Shown here: positions 7,346 through 15,990 of the stretch, piece by piece | Layout: every line of letters starts with the position of its first letter | Position numbering within the stretch: the first letter of the stretch is position 1 | NCBI RefSeq assembly: GCF_023650515.1 | Contig: NZ_CP096016.1 | Span: 676,513 to 740,512 of the forward strand | Source: Alkalimarinus coralli | GTDB taxonomy: Bacteria > Pseudomonadota > Gammaproteobacteria > Pseudomonadales > Oleiphilaceae | Reading direction: 5' to 3' | DNA: 64,000 bases | Notes under the pieces: generated by a model | What the model was told of the DNA's origin: nothing | The model's input: only the letters and a program-made list of their open reading frames with translations | Databases searched by the model: none | Translations under genes and position numbers: made by a program

Positions 7346-9691
7346 TTGTTATTAAAGGATCTCTTGCAGTATTTCAAGTTAAGGCCGTTAGCGACCCGAG
7401 TGCTTGCCTATATTCTTCTATTCAGTACCTTTATTGCTATATTCTCGACTGGAGTGCAACTCTATTTTGATTTCCGGAGTGAAGTCGAGTCCATTGAGCG
7501 TAGCCTGGATCAGGTGTCTGATACATTCTCAGATAGTTTGAGTAATAGCTTGTGGCATGTTGATCAGGAAGAGTTGCGTTTGCACCTGAATGGCATTAGT
7601 AAGCTGCAAAACATTTATTTTGTCTCCGTATCAACGGGCTATGGCGAGGTTATCTCAATAGGTGAGATGCCTACAGACAAGCGGCGGATTTCGAGAGCTT
7701 ATCCTCTGGTGTATAAGCGCCCCCATGACGATGTAGAGGCTCACTGGCTGGGAGAGTTGACCATCGTTTCCAGTCTTCAGCCTGTGTATGAGCATCTTTG
7801 GGGGAAGGCGCTTGTTATTTTGGTCAGCCAAAGTATTAAAACGTTTGTGGTATCTCTTTTTATACTGCTAATTGTCCGTGTTCTCGTAACCCGCCACCTT
7901 GAGGCAATGTCTAACTATGCCAGAAACCTGGATATGGAGAACTTGTCTGCCCCTCTGAAACTAAAGCGAAAAGCGTCAAAAAAAGGGGACGAGTTAAGTG
8001 ATGTTGTTCATGGACTTAACCAAATGCGACTTCGTTTGTTTCGCGAAACATCCCGTTTAAAGAAGTCTGAAAGTCAGTCAATTAGTGAGCGCGATCAGGC
8101 GATCAAAGCGAGTAAAACAAAGAGCTTGTTTTTAGCCAACATGAGTCATGAGCTTCGGACGCCTATGAATGGCGTATTAGGTTTCTCTTCGCTATTGCTA
8201 GATACAACGCTTGACAATGAACAGCGTGAGTATGTGCAAACTATACAGGGCTCGGCTGAATCATTGCTGGGAATTGTGAATGATATTCTGGATATTTCGA
8301 AAATAGAGTCTGGCAAACTGGCCATAGAGCCTATAGCGTTTAGCCTTCGAAGTACCGTTGTTGATGTTATCGGGTTGTTAGGCAAAAAAGCGGAAGCTAA
8401 GGGGATCGCGCTTGAAACCAGAATAGATCCTGAGTTACCGATGATGCTGGAGGGTGACCCTGTTCGCTTAAGACAGATTCTGATTAATCTGACATCGAAT
8501 GCGATCAAATTTACCAGCCGGGGACACGTTTTAATAAGTATCGAGTATATTAAACAGTCCCATGATGATGTTGAGCTTCGCATGGCCGTTGAAGATACGG
8601 GGATTGGTATTAGTGAAGACCATCAAAGGACTATTTTTGAAGAATTTAAGCAGGCAGATGCGTCGACAACCAGGCGGTACGGTGGTTCTGGACTGGGCTT
8701 GGCAATATGTAAGCAATTGGTTGAGCTCATGGGAGGGCAGATTGGGCTCGAAAGCGAGGAGAATAAAGGTGCGACCTTTTGGGTGACGCTCTCTCTGCCA
8801 AAGGTGAGGGAGCCTTTGACCAATGTTCAAGAAGATATGAAAGCGCTGGAGGGCGTGAGAATACTGGTGCTGGACTCCTACGAACTTAGCCGAAAAATCA
8901 CCTTGGAATCTCTTAATCAATGGGGTGTTCAGTTTGAGTCTGCCAATACTGCGGGTGAGGCGTTGCTTTTATTGGAGCTGGCTGCGGATACAGGTCAGCC
9001 GTTTGATATGATTTTGATGGATGATTTCATGCCAGATATGGATGGTATGGATTTTTGTGAAATTGTTCGCTCCGCGCCTCATTGGCAGGATATTAGCCTT
9101 GTTGTTCTCTCTTCTAATCCTCAGCGAGGTGATGCGAGTCGCTTTGGTTCCGCAGGCGTTGACGGCTTTCTTAGTAAGCAGCTGCGAGATCAGTTCTTGC
9201 GTGCCACAATTCAGCAAGTGTTTAGTGACAAGGATAACAACATAGACCGATTGGTTACTCGCTTTACTATTCAGGGGCAAGATTCACCCAGATTGGAAGA
9301 TAATCCCAATAAGGGAGAGGTAAGCGTTTTGTTGGTTGAGGACAATATCGTCAACCAGAAGTTAGCCGCTCGAATGCTTGAAAAAGCGGGTTGCAAAGTC
9401 GATGTAGCGGACAACGGAAGAGTTGCCATCAAACGCTGGCTAGAAGAAAGTTATCATATGGTCTTTATGGATTGTATGATGCCAGTGATGGATGGCTATG
9501 AAGCTACCCGGGAAATTAGGCGCCAGGAAGAAGAGTCTGGGTTAAGCCGAACGCCTATTATTGCTTTAACAGCAAATGCGATGGATGGGGAACGGGAGCG
9601 CTGTGAAAGTGCAGGGATGGATGAGTTTATCACCAAACCGGTGAAAGCTGAGCAGTTAAAATCAGTTGTTGAACTTTATGTCGATGCTTAA
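7346..9691 (+). CDS. Hybrid sensor histidine kinase with two receiver domains
   Basis: The 781-residue product has TM1 at about 18-38, a ~115-residue periplasmic sensor, TM2 at about 155-180 and a HAMP-like linker (185-235). HisKA follows with phospho-acceptor His268 ([11 protein letters not shown]), then the HATPase domain (N-box [35 protein letters not shown]). Receiver 1 has Asp559 in [10 protein letters not shown] and lacks the usual paired acids at its start. Receiver 2 is canonical, with [10 protein letters not shown] and Asp709 in [10 protein letters not shown]. It resembles BarA/GacS-type kinases but has no HPt domain, so phosphate must pass to a separate HPt protein. The start is a TTG: 7346, or 7364 with AAAGGA before it. 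No response regulator gene is adjacent. Confidence 0.9.
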   Translation: MLLKDLLQYFKLRPLATRVLAYILLFSTFIAIFSTGVQLYFDFRSEVESIERSLDQVSDTFSDSLSNSLWHVDQEELRLHLNGISKLQNIYFVSVSTGYGEVISIGEMPTDKRRISRAYPLVYKRPHDDVEAHWLGELTIVSSLQPVYEHLWGKALVILVSQSIKTFVVSLFILLIVRVLVTRHLEAMSNYARNLDMENLSAPLKLKRKASKKGDELSDVVHGLNQMRLRLFRETSRLKKSESQSISERDQAIKASKTKSLFLANMSHELRTPMNGVLGFSSLLLDTTLDNEQREYVQTIQGSAESLLGIVNDILDISKIESGKLAIEPIAFSLRSTVVDVIGLLGKKAEAKGIALETRIDPELPMMLEGDPVRLRQILINLTSNAIKFTSRGHVLISIEYIKQSHDDVELRMAVEDTGIGISEDHQRTIFEEFKQADASTTRRYGGSGLGLAICKQLVELMGGQIGLESEENKGATFWVTLSLPKVREPLTNVQEDMKALEGVRILVLDSYELSRKITLESLNQWGVQFESANTAGEALLLLELAADTGQPFDMILMDDFMPDMDGMDFCEIVRSAPHWQDISLVVLSSNPQRGDASRFGSAGVDGFLSKQLRDQFLRATIQQVFSDKDNNIDRLVTRFTIQGQDSPRLEDNPNKGEVSVLLVEDNIVNQKLAARMLEKAGCKVDVADNGRVAIKRWLEESYHMVFMDCMMPVMDGYEATREIRRQEEESGLSRTPIIALTANAMDGERERCESAGMDEFITKPVKAEQLKSVVELYVDA

Positions 9692-9943
9692 TTAATTTGT
9701 CGCTTGTTCTAACGCTTGTATATTTATAAGGGCCTCAGCATTTGTATCTCCGCATATGGCTTTCTCTGCCTTAAAACCACCACACACCTTAGGCCTGTCA
9801 GGGCTTTCAAATAGTCTGCACAAATTCATGTTGTCTAGCTGTATACATCTTACACCTGCTGGTTTGCCGTCTGGCATACCCGGAATGGGAGTTGAAATTG
9901 ATGGTGCGATACAGCAAGCGCCGCATCCAAGTCGACAATTCAT
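9692..9943 (-). CDS. yeiW: YeiW-like Cys-cluster protein (YkgJ/UPF0153 family)
   Basis: I chose the ATG at 9943 (83 residues) because the family begins MNCRLGCGACC; the longer frame would run into the MITE next door. Six conserved cysteines occur as CxxxCGACC, then RCIQLD, LCRLF and VCGG/ICG, in the order seen in the YkgJ/UPF0153 family, with APSISTPIPGMPDGKPAGV between. Such clusters probably bind zinc or iron; the function is unknown. It is convergent with the kinase gene, with the two stops abutting at 9691/9692. Confidence 0.8.
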   Translation of the reverse strand: MNCRLGCGACCIAPSISTPIPGMPDGKPAGVRCIQLDNMNLCRLFESPDRPKVCGGFKAEKAICGDTNAEALINIQALEQATN

Positions 9944-9975
9944 AGATGATCTTAAATACAAAATAGTAACTATTA

Positions 9976-10115
9976 GAGATCTTTGCACGACGTTATGTGC
10001 GAAGCAAAGACAAGGCAAAAAATGACGAAAAAGCGCAGTTTATATGTAATAAATGAGCATTTTGAGTCATTTTTTAACGCTGTATTTGTAAGCGCAGTAG
10101 TCGTGCAAAGATCTC
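9976..10115. mobile_element. 140-bp MITE with perfect 16-bp terminal repeats
   Basis: GAGATCTTTGCACGAC at 9976-9991 is exactly inverted at 10100-10115. The element is flanked by the direct repeat TATTA (9971-9975 and 10116-10120), a 5-bp target-site duplication. Inside are a second inverted pair, AAAAAATGAC and GTCATTTTTT, and no coding capacity for a transposase. It is therefore a non-autonomous element that a full-length IS elsewhere in the genome must have moved. It sits between the yeiW-like start and the PilZ gene and may supply or disturb their promoters. Confidence 0.85.
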
Positions 10116-10220
10116 TATTAAAGGCAAAAAGTAATACTTGCCGTAAAAGTATGGCGGCAGTTTACCCAAAAATATGTAATTAGTCTGTTGTATTTTTATT
10201 GGTCTATACTTTGGGAAAGC

Positions 10221-10679
10221 ATGTCATGGACAAAAAATAATATGCGCTCGTACATTCGTCACCCTACTGATGTTCCAATTGAGTTGTCACCTGCTGGCCG
10301 GTTGTGTGAAGAGCATTCTCGTATAAAAGATGTGAGTGTTGGGGGGTTGAGTTTAAAAAGCGATACAGCACTTGAGATCAAAACACTGATAAAAATTAGG
10401 ATCCCGCTGGTAGAGCCTCCGTTCGAGACTCATGGGGAAGTTGTATGGTGCAAAAAAACCACGCGGGCGTATGAAATAGGCGTCCAATTTATTGATGAGC
10501 AAGATGCCTATGCCGCCAGAATGGTTGAGCAGATTTGCCACATAGAGCATTACCGAATAAAAGTGAAGGAAAGTGATGGCCGTGATCTGACCATAGAGGA
10601 AGCTGCCCAGGAGTGGATCGACAAGTTCGCTAGAGACTTTCCGTCATTTGACTCATCAAGCAGTAAGACTATTAACTAG
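10221..10679 (+). CDS. PilZ-domain protein
   Basis: The 152-residue product (ATG at 10221, GGAAA just upstream; an earlier non-ATG start at 10188 is possible) carries the two c-di-GMP-binding elements of PilZ domains. These are RSYIR (RxxxR) near the N-terminus and DVSVGGLS (D/NxSxxG) about 25 residues later, then a beta-barrel with GVQF. The C-terminal ~45 residues are helical and charged. It should bind c-di-GMP and pass the signal to an unknown partner. It stands alone, just after the MITE and convergent with trmO. Confidence 0.8.
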   Translation: MSWTKNNMRSYIRHPTDVPIELSPAGRLCEEHSRIKDVSVGGLSLKSDTALEIKTLIKIRIPLVEPPFETHGEVVWCKKTTRAYEIGVQFIDEQDAYAARMVEQICHIEHYRIKVKESDGRDLTIEEAAQEWIDKFARDFPSFDSSSSKTIN

Positions 10680-10707
10680 CCTTCAATCGTTCGCGGTAAA
10701 TTGGGCT

Positions 10708-11421
10708 TTATGCCTGATCAATTGACAAAACCTCAACACGTTCTTCATGAACCTTCCACTTGATATCAACATCGAACAGCTTGATGCCGTAAACCCTGGT
10801 GTCTTCATGTTTTTTATAGGCAGGCCTAGGGTCTGCTGACAGCACGTCATCAATAATGAGTCGTATGTCTGGATATTTTTCTGAACTCATCTCGTTAAGC
10901 TGGATAAGAGCTAAATCGGAGAATGTTACATTCAATGGTTTGCCGGGTGTTTCCGTTGCGTAGCCGGCCACAGCGTTGGGGATTGAGTCGCTGTATGGAA
11001 TGTATGGCTTAATATCGACAATGGGAGTTCCATCGACCAAGTCTGCTCCTTTGATCGTTATCCGTATTTCGCTGTTATTCAGCTTTACGCCGATTAGCTC
11101 GACCGCTGAAAGACCTAAGCTATTGGGTCTGAATGACGAGCGGCTGGCAAATACACCAAGTTTTTTATTGCCACCTAGTCTTGGGGGGCGGATACAGGGT
11201 TTCCATTGATTTCGCTGGTTTTGGTGAAAGATAAATGTGAGCCATATGTGAGAAAACTGATCTATCTCGTGAAAGGCTTCAATGCGACTGTAGGGCGGGG
11301 TAATTATTATCTCGCTAGTAATGTGTCTGGCAAGCGCCGGTTGACGTGGAATACCAAATTTTTCCTTGAAGGGTGAAGAGATAATACCTATCGTATCGAT
11401 GGAAAATTGATCATTTGTCAT
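10708..11421 (-). CDS. trmO: tRNA (N6-threonylcarbamoyladenosine37-N6)-methyltransferase TrmO
   Basis: The 237 residues are close to the length of E. coli TrmO (YaeB). The N-terminal UPF0066 beta-barrel contains GIISSPFKEKFGIPRQP, FSHIWLTFIFHQN and GVFASRSSFRPNSLGLSAVE, which form the SAM site. GADLVDGTPIVDIKPYIPYSD and the C-terminal extension with DPRPAY follow. The enzyme methylates t6A37 in tRNA-Thr for ACY codons. It overlaps lrgB by 4 nt and is the last gene of the lrgA-lrgB-trmO operon. Confidence 0.92.
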   Translation of the reverse strand: MTNDQFSIDTIGIISSPFKEKFGIPRQPALARHITSEIIITPPYSRIEAFHEIDQFSHIWLTFIFHQNQRNQWKPCIRPPRLGGNKKLGVFASRSSFRPNSLGLSAVELIGVKLNNSEIRITIKGADLVDGTPIVDIKPYIPYSDSIPNAVAGYATETPGKPLNVTFSDLALIQLNEMSSEKYPDIRLIIDDVLSADPRPAYKKHEDTRVYGIKLFDVDIKWKVHEERVEVLSIDQA

Positions 11422-12137
11422 TTTAGCAGCCTAACAATATAGGGTAAAAAAATGGAGGTGTAGACGCCCATTAGCCCCATCGAGAGGGCTGAAAATGCAC
11501 CTGTTTTGCTGCTTAGCTCTAACGCTCTTGCTGTTGCAATGCCATGGCCAATCATGCCCATAGAGGCACCTTGTATGATGGGGTCGTCGATTTTTAACCA
11601 CTTAAATATAGGTGTTGCACAGACGGCTATAACAATGCCTGTAAAGATGACAAAACCCGCAGTAAGAGGTGGGTAACCTCCAATACTCTCTGCGACCCCC
11701 ATAGCGAATGGTGTGGTGATAGATTTTGGTGCAAGCGATAGCATAATTTCTGCTGATGCGCCTAGTAACCAGGCAATAGCAACGGCTGAAAAACAGGCAA
11801 TGATGCCACTCATTAGAAGTGTCAAAAGTAATGGCCGGAAGGTAGCACGAATATAGTGAAGATTTTGATATAGGGGGATGGCCAGCGCAACAGTCGCTGT
11901 GCTCAGTAAAAAGTGAATTATCTCTGCGCCTTTAAAATAGCGTTCATATGGGATATCAAGAATGGAAATGGCCAGCATTACCAAAATAATGCCACTCACC
12001 ACGGGTTGTAGAAATGTGTTTTTACCACTCAACGAATAAACTTTAACACCGATCAAATAGGCAGCAAGGGTGAGCGGAATACAGAATACCGGGCTAGTCA
12101 GTAGTTCTGAGTAGGCTGTAGGTATTAACTCAGTCAT
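11418..12137 (-). CDS. lrgB: LrgB/CidB-family membrane protein
   Basis: This 239-residue polytopic protein has the LrgB hallmarks: LAPKSITTPFAMGVAESIGG near the middle and GASMGMIGHGIATARALELS near the end, with about seven membrane segments. LrgB works with LrgA; the pair has been linked to murein hydrolase control and to export of small carboxylates such as pyruvate or glycolate. It overlaps lrgA by 8 nt and trmO by 4 nt, so the three genes are translationally coupled. Confidence 0.92.
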   Translation of the reverse strand: MTELIPTAYSELLTSPVFCIPLTLAAYLIGVKVYSLSGKNTFLQPVVSGIILVMLAISILDIPYERYFKGAEIIHFLLSTATVALAIPLYQNLHYIRATFRPLLLTLLMSGIIACFSAVAIAWLLGASAEIMLSLAPKSITTPFAMGVAESIGGYPPLTAGFVIFTGIVIAVCATPIFKWLKIDDPIIQGASMGMIGHGIATARALELSSKTGAFSALSMGLMGVYTSIFLPYIVRLLK

Positions 12138-12492
12138 TGTGCGCGCGGGTCGTATTTTGGATGGCGGTTAGTTTTTTGAAGATTAGCAGTGTTATGACAA
12201 ATGCTATCAGAGATCCAAGTGTCAGCGATGCAACAATGGCAATGCCCTGCGTTCTCAGTTCTTCGGTATATACAAGAATGCCGACCCCGGCGGGAATGAA
12301 GAGAAGAGGGAGGTGTTTAAGTAGTCGACTTCCTGTCTCCTGTAATTTTTCATTAGAACCACCCGCTAGGCATAGATAAAGAAAGAACAAGATCATGCCT
12401 ATCACTGCGCCGGGGATAGGGGAATTGAAGTGCTGCTGTACGAAGGTTCCAGCAAGCTGAAACAGTATGATGAGTGTGAGTGATGGAAGCAT
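12130..12492 (-). CDS. lrgA: LrgA/CidA-family holin-like protein
   Basis: The 120-residue product has four membrane helices and the family motif HFNSPIPGAVIGMILFFLYL at about residues 20-39, then LLFIPAGVGIL. It is the first gene of a coupled lrgA-lrgB-trmO operon. LrgA/CidA proteins resemble phage holins and act together with LrgB in the inner membrane. No LytSR-type regulator is nearby. Confidence 0.9.
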   Translation of the reverse strand: MLPSLTLIILFQLAGTFVQQHFNSPIPGAVIGMILFFLYLCLAGGSNEKLQETGSRLLKHLPLLFIPAGVGILVYTEELRTQGIAIVASLTLGSLIAFVITLLIFKKLTAIQNTTRAHND

Positions 12493-12517
12493 AGTCAGTT
12501 CGGTAGTATGGGCGGGG

Positions 12518-12958
12518 TTATAGGTGTTGCCTAATCGCCTTGGCCTGGAGGTCTAGCTTGGCCCTTTTGGTACTCAAACCAAATAACCCTGTTACATGTA
12601 GGGCTAACTTCGGAATTGCCGTTACAAAGTCACCCCTTTTTCTTGGGATAAGGTGTAGATGTATGTGAGGGACTGTTTGGTTTGCAGCTTTTCCATCATT
12701 CAGCAGAAAATTAGTTCCTTTAATACCAAAGCCAGCTTTTCGTTGCGCTTCTACAATTCGGGTTCCGACAGAAAACAGGTGCTCTTGAATGGGCGGTTCA
12801 AGCTCATTGATTAGCACACCATGTTGCTTCGGCAGTACCAATACGTGCCCTTCACCCAGAGGGAATATATCCATGATTGCCATACATAGCTCGTCTTCAT
12901 AGACGATCGATGATGTTTCTTTCTTTTGGGTAATGCGACAGAAAAGGCAGCTAGACAT
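12518..12958 (-). CDS. HIT-family nucleotide hydrolase
   Basis: The 146-residue product starts with a zinc-type Cys pair (CLFCRI) and has the active-site histidine triad HIHLHLIPR near residue 98. Proteins of this family hydrolyse or transfer nucleotide phosphates such as Ap4A, AMP-NH2 or aminoacyl-AMP; the substrate here is unknown. It is on the same strand as yacG-coaE-pilD, about 50 nt downstream, and could be the end of that operon. Confidence 0.88.
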   Translation of the reverse strand: MSSCLFCRITQKKETSSIVYEDELCMAIMDIFPLGEGHVLVLPKQHGVLINELEPPIQEHLFSVGTRIVEAQRKAGFGIKGTNFLLNDGKAANQTVPHIHLHLIPRKRGDFVTAIPKLALHVTGLFGLSTKRAKLDLQAKAIRQHL

Positions 12959-13009
12959 GAGTGGTTCCTATTACTTATTGAATTGCTGTTAGAAGGTCTT
13001 TATAAGGCA

Positions 13010-13225
13010 CTACTGGAGGGTGTTGGGTTCATTGCCCATGGTGACTTCTGCCATATCCCACTCTGAAGCTGGCTTACCTGCGATCTTGTAATCTTCAGCG
13101 GCCCATGCGCCAAGGTCAATCAAACGACAGCGGTCAGAGCAGAACGGGCGGTGTTCGTTTTTTTCAGACCATTCAACTTGATCTTGGCAGGTAGGGCAAT
13201 TAACGGTGATGATTTTTTTGCTCAT
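13010..13225 (-). CDS. yacG: DNA gyrase inhibitor YacG (zinc finger)
   Basis: The 71-residue protein has the four zinc cysteines as CPTCQD and [15 protein letters not shown], followed by an acidic tail, as in E. coli YacG, which binds GyrB. Its start lies 26 nt inside the end of coaE, the classic coaE-yacG arrangement beside pilD in gammaproteobacteria. Confidence 0.93.
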   Translation of the reverse strand: MSKKIITVNCPTCQDQVEWSEKNEHRPFCSDRCRLIDLGAWAAEDYKIAGKPASEWDMAEVTMGNEPNTLQ

Positions 13226-13814
13226 TTTGTGACAATTCCAAATAGCGTTGATGCAGAGTACTCACTTCTTTCTGTAAGGCCTCAATAGTACCTGTATTGA
13301 GAATAATGTCATCCGCTTTTTGTTGTTTAAACTCACGCGATGACTGGGCCTTGATGATTGACTCAACTTGTTCTTTTGAGTTGTTGTCGCGTTGGCAGGT
13401 TCGCTCTATTTGAGTTTCAATAGGAACATCAACAACCAATATACGTTCCACCATGGTATGCTGGTCTGTTTCTAAAAGCAGGGGAGAAGATAGAATTGAG
13501 TAGGGGGCGTTGCCTTCTTTTAATTGGCTGATAATCTCCTCACGAATTAAGGGGTGAAGAAGAGACTCCAACCACTTTCGTTGGTTTTCGTCTGCAAATA
13601 TTATAGATCGTAGAGCTGCTCGATTTAGTTGCCCTTCTGGCGTCAGGATATCGTGACCGAAATGACCTGCAATAGCCTTTAGTGCTGGGCGACCCGTTTC
13701 AACGACTTCACGGGCGACAATGTCTGCATCTACAACCTGTACGCCTAGTTTCTCAAAGCACTTGGATACTGCGGATTTTCCGCTGCCAATTCCGCCTGTT
13801 AATCCAATAATCAT
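13200..13814 (-). CDS. coaE: Dephospho-CoA kinase
   Basis: The 204-residue product begins [20 protein letters not shown], the P-loop of CoaE, followed by [12 protein letters not shown] for substrate binding and the lid region QRDNNSKEQ. It catalyses the last step of coenzyme A synthesis, phosphorylation of dephospho-CoA with ATP. It starts 8 nt after the pilD stop and overlaps yacG by 26 nt. Confidence 0.95.
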   Translation of the reverse strand: MIIGLTGGIGSGKSAVSKCFEKLGVQVVDADIVAREVVETGRPALKAIAGHFGHDILTPEGQLNRAALRSIIFADENQRKWLESLLHPLIREEIISQLKEGNAPYSILSSPLLLETDQHTMVERILVVDVPIETQIERTCQRDNNSKEQVESIIKAQSSREFKQQKADDIILNTGTIEALQKEVSTLHQRYLELSQNEQKNHHR

Positions 13815-13822
13815 ATTTTCTA

Positions 13823-14692
13823 CTATTTCATACCTGAAAACTGGAGATATGCCTGAGTGATGTCATGCCCCCAAAGCAGGGCCAACCAGCCAGCCGCAGC
13901 AAGGTAAGGGCCAAACGGTATGGGAATGTTCTTATCCCTTCCTTTAATGGCAATAAGTAAAATACCAACAATAGCACCGACTAATGAAGAGAGCAGAATG
14001 ATAACTGGCAGCATCTGCCACCCCATCCAGGCCCCTAATGCGGCCAGTAGTTTGAAGTCGCCAAAGCCCATACCTTCCTTACCGGTGAGTAGTTTGAAAG
14101 CATGATAAACGGACCATAAGCTCAGGTAGCCAGCCACCGCGCCCCATAAAGCGGTTTCTAAAGGGGCAAACAGGCCGTAAGCGTTAACAATAAGTCCGAG
14201 CCACACCAGTGGCAATGTCATATTGTCAGGAAGCAGTTGAGTGTCAAAGTCGATCATCGTTAATGCGATCAGTACCCATGTAAGCAGCAGTGCAGAAAAG
14301 CCAGCCCAATTAGCGCCAAGCACGCAAATAACAGCGAGTGAAAGAAGGCCTGTTACAAGCTCTATTATTGGATATCTAACGGATATGTGGGTTTTGCAAG
14401 AGGAGCACTTTCCACGCAGAAATAGATAGCTAATGATCGGTATGTTTTCCCAGGGCTTGATCTCATGACCACATTTCGGGCAGGTCGAATTGGGAGTCGA
14501 TAATGTTATTTTAGGTTCTTCTTTACCCTCAATCTCCAGTAGTTCACAGCACTGAGACTTCCACTCTTTCTCAAGTATTTTGGGTATACGATAGATGACG
14601 ACATTTAAGAAGCTGCCGATAATTAATCCGAGAATAAAAATAGCAGGGTATAAGTACTCTGGAGAGTTTAAAAACAGTTCGAAAGTTTGCAT
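13823..14692 (-). CDS. pilD: Prepilin peptidase / N-methyltransferase PilD
   Basis: This 289-residue polytopic membrane enzyme has an N-terminal cytoplasmic loop with two zinc pairs (Cys71/Cys74 and Cys96/Cys99) and GSFLNVVIYRIP before it. The two catalytic aspartates are Asp148 (in MIDFDTQLLPD) and Asp212 (in GFGDFKLL). It cleaves the leader of type IV prepilins and methylates the new Phe. Substrates in this window are PilA and the five pseudopilins of the type II system, which has no peptidase of its own here. A terminator separates it from pilC. Confidence 0.95.
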   Translation of the reverse strand: MQTFELFLNSPEYLYPAIFILGLIIGSFLNVVIYRIPKILEKEWKSQCCELLEIEGKEEPKITLSTPNSTCPKCGHEIKPWENIPIISYLFLRGKCSSCKTHISVRYPIIELVTGLLSLAVICVLGANWAGFSALLLTWVLIALTMIDFDTQLLPDNMTLPLVWLGLIVNAYGLFAPLETALWGAVAGYLSLWSVYHAFKLLTGKEGMGFGDFKLLAALGAWMGWQMLPVIILLSSLVGAIVGILLIAIKGRDKNIPIPFGPYLAAAGWLALLWGHDITQAYLQFSGMK

Positions 14693-14709
14693 TGAGTATT
14701 GGTTCTCTT

Positions 14710-14737
14710 AAAAACAAAAGGCCTGCTTGAGCAGGCC
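14710..14737 (-). terminator. Rho-independent terminator after pilC
   Basis: GGCCTGC at 14720-14726 pairs with GCAGGCC at 14731-14737 around TTGA. Read on the - strand, the stem is followed by TTTTGTTTTT. It lies between the pilC stop (14768) and the pilD start (14692), so pilBC and pilD-coaE-yacG are probably separate transcripts. Confidence 0.8.
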
Positions 14738-14767
14738 CCGAATGAGCAGGTTTAACAATAACTGGGG

Positions 14768-15988
14768 TTATACTACCTGCCCCATCTGGAATATTGGTAA
14801 ATACATCGCGACGATTAAGCCACCCACAAGAACGCCCAATACGGCCATTATCATGGGTTCCATTAAGCTTGTAAGGCTATCTACTAATGCGTCAACCTCT
14901 TCTTCATAGTAATCTGCCACTTTTTCAAGCATAGAGTCTAGGGCACCGGACTCTTCGCCAATGGAGACTAGCTGGACTGCCATCGCGGGAAAAACACTTG
15001 TTTGCTTCATTGAAAACTGAAGTTGAGTACCTGTGGAAACATCGTCTCTTATTCTATAAATGGCATCACGGTACTTAGCATTGCCTGCGGCGCCTGCAAC
15101 GGAGTCTAGGGCATCTACCAGGGGCACGCCAGCCGCAAAGGTTGTAGAAAGAACCCTGCCAAATCGAGCAATTGCAGATTTGTCAATAATGACCCCCATA
15201 ACAGGTATTTTTAAAATAAAGTGATCAACCTTATCTGCGAACGTGGGAGACCTTCTTTTGGCCTCTTTGAATGTGAAAATAGTTGCGATAATAATACCTA
15301 GAGCAATAAACCACCACTCTTGCATCCACTCGGAAATACCTATGACGAATTGAGTAAACGCAGGCAGTTCTGCGCCAAAGCCAGAAAAGAGCTCTTCAAA
15401 TTGGGGGACTACTTTAATTAAAAGTATTGCAGTTACAATCACGGCGACAACGACAACTGCGATAGGGTAGCTCATTGCTTTTTTGACTTTTTTCTTCAGT
15501 GTCTCTGTTTTTTCCATGTAAGTTGCGACACGGTCAAGCATGGTTTCGAGTGCGCCTGACTGTTCACCGGAATTAACTAGGTTGCAAAAAAGATCATCAA
15601 AATATTTAGGGTGTTTACGAAGAGCTTCTGCGAAGTTATTCCCTGCGGCAACATCGTTCTTTATCTCCAATACAATATCCCTAAGACTAGGGTTTTCTAG
15701 CCCCTCTGCTACGATATCAAATGACTGAATTAGCGGCACCCCTGCCTTCATCATGGTTGCCAGCTGTCGAGTAAAAATGGCTATATCAAACGGCGTTATT
15801 TTCTTTTTCTTTGGGCCGCCAAGTGAAATAGCCTCTTTTTTCACTTTTGTAGGGGTTATGCCTTGCTGTCGTAATTGAGCTTTTACTAATGCAGCATTTT
15901 GACCTGATGTTTTGCCTTTGGTTTTATTACCCTTTCGGTCGGTTCCTTCCCAAACGAAAGAGCCTAATTTCTGTGCCTTTTCTGCCAT
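14768..15988 (-). CDS. pilC: Type IV pilus inner-membrane platform protein PilC
   Basis: The 406-residue product has the two GspF/PilC repeats (around residues 70-195 and 275-400), each with a membrane helix and the motif GVPLIQSFDIVA or GVPLVDALDSVA. A short N-terminal domain begins FVWEGTDRKGNKTKG. PilC couples the ATPase PilB to pilin polymerisation at the inner membrane. It starts 2 nt after the pilB stop, so both are made together. Confidence 0.95.
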   Translation of the reverse strand: MAEKAQKLGSFVWEGTDRKGNKTKGKTSGQNAALVKAQLRQQGITPTKVKKEAISLGGPKKKKITPFDIAIFTRQLATMMKAGVPLIQSFDIVAEGLENPSLRDIVLEIKNDVAAGNNFAEALRKHPKYFDDLFCNLVNSGEQSGALETMLDRVATYMEKTETLKKKVKKAMSYPIAVVVVAVIVTAILLIKVVPQFEELFSGFGAELPAFTQFVIGISEWMQEWWFIALGIIIATIFTFKEAKRRSPTFADKVDHFILKIPVMGVIIDKSAIARFGRVLSTTFAAGVPLVDALDSVAGAAGNAKYRDAIYRIRDDVSTGTQLQFSMKQTSVFPAMAVQLVSIGEESGALDSMLEKVADYYEEEVDALVDSLTSLMEPMIMAVLGVLVGGLIVAMYLPIFQMGQVV

Positions 15989-15990
15989 AA

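Noticed and set aside
7258-7470. 70-codon frame before and across the kinase start
   Set aside because: It overlaps the kinase gene in another frame, where HisKA and receiver motifs are certain.
8146-8920. Long - strand frames inside the kinase gene
   Set aside because: Opposite-strand shadows of a gene with clear domain motifs.
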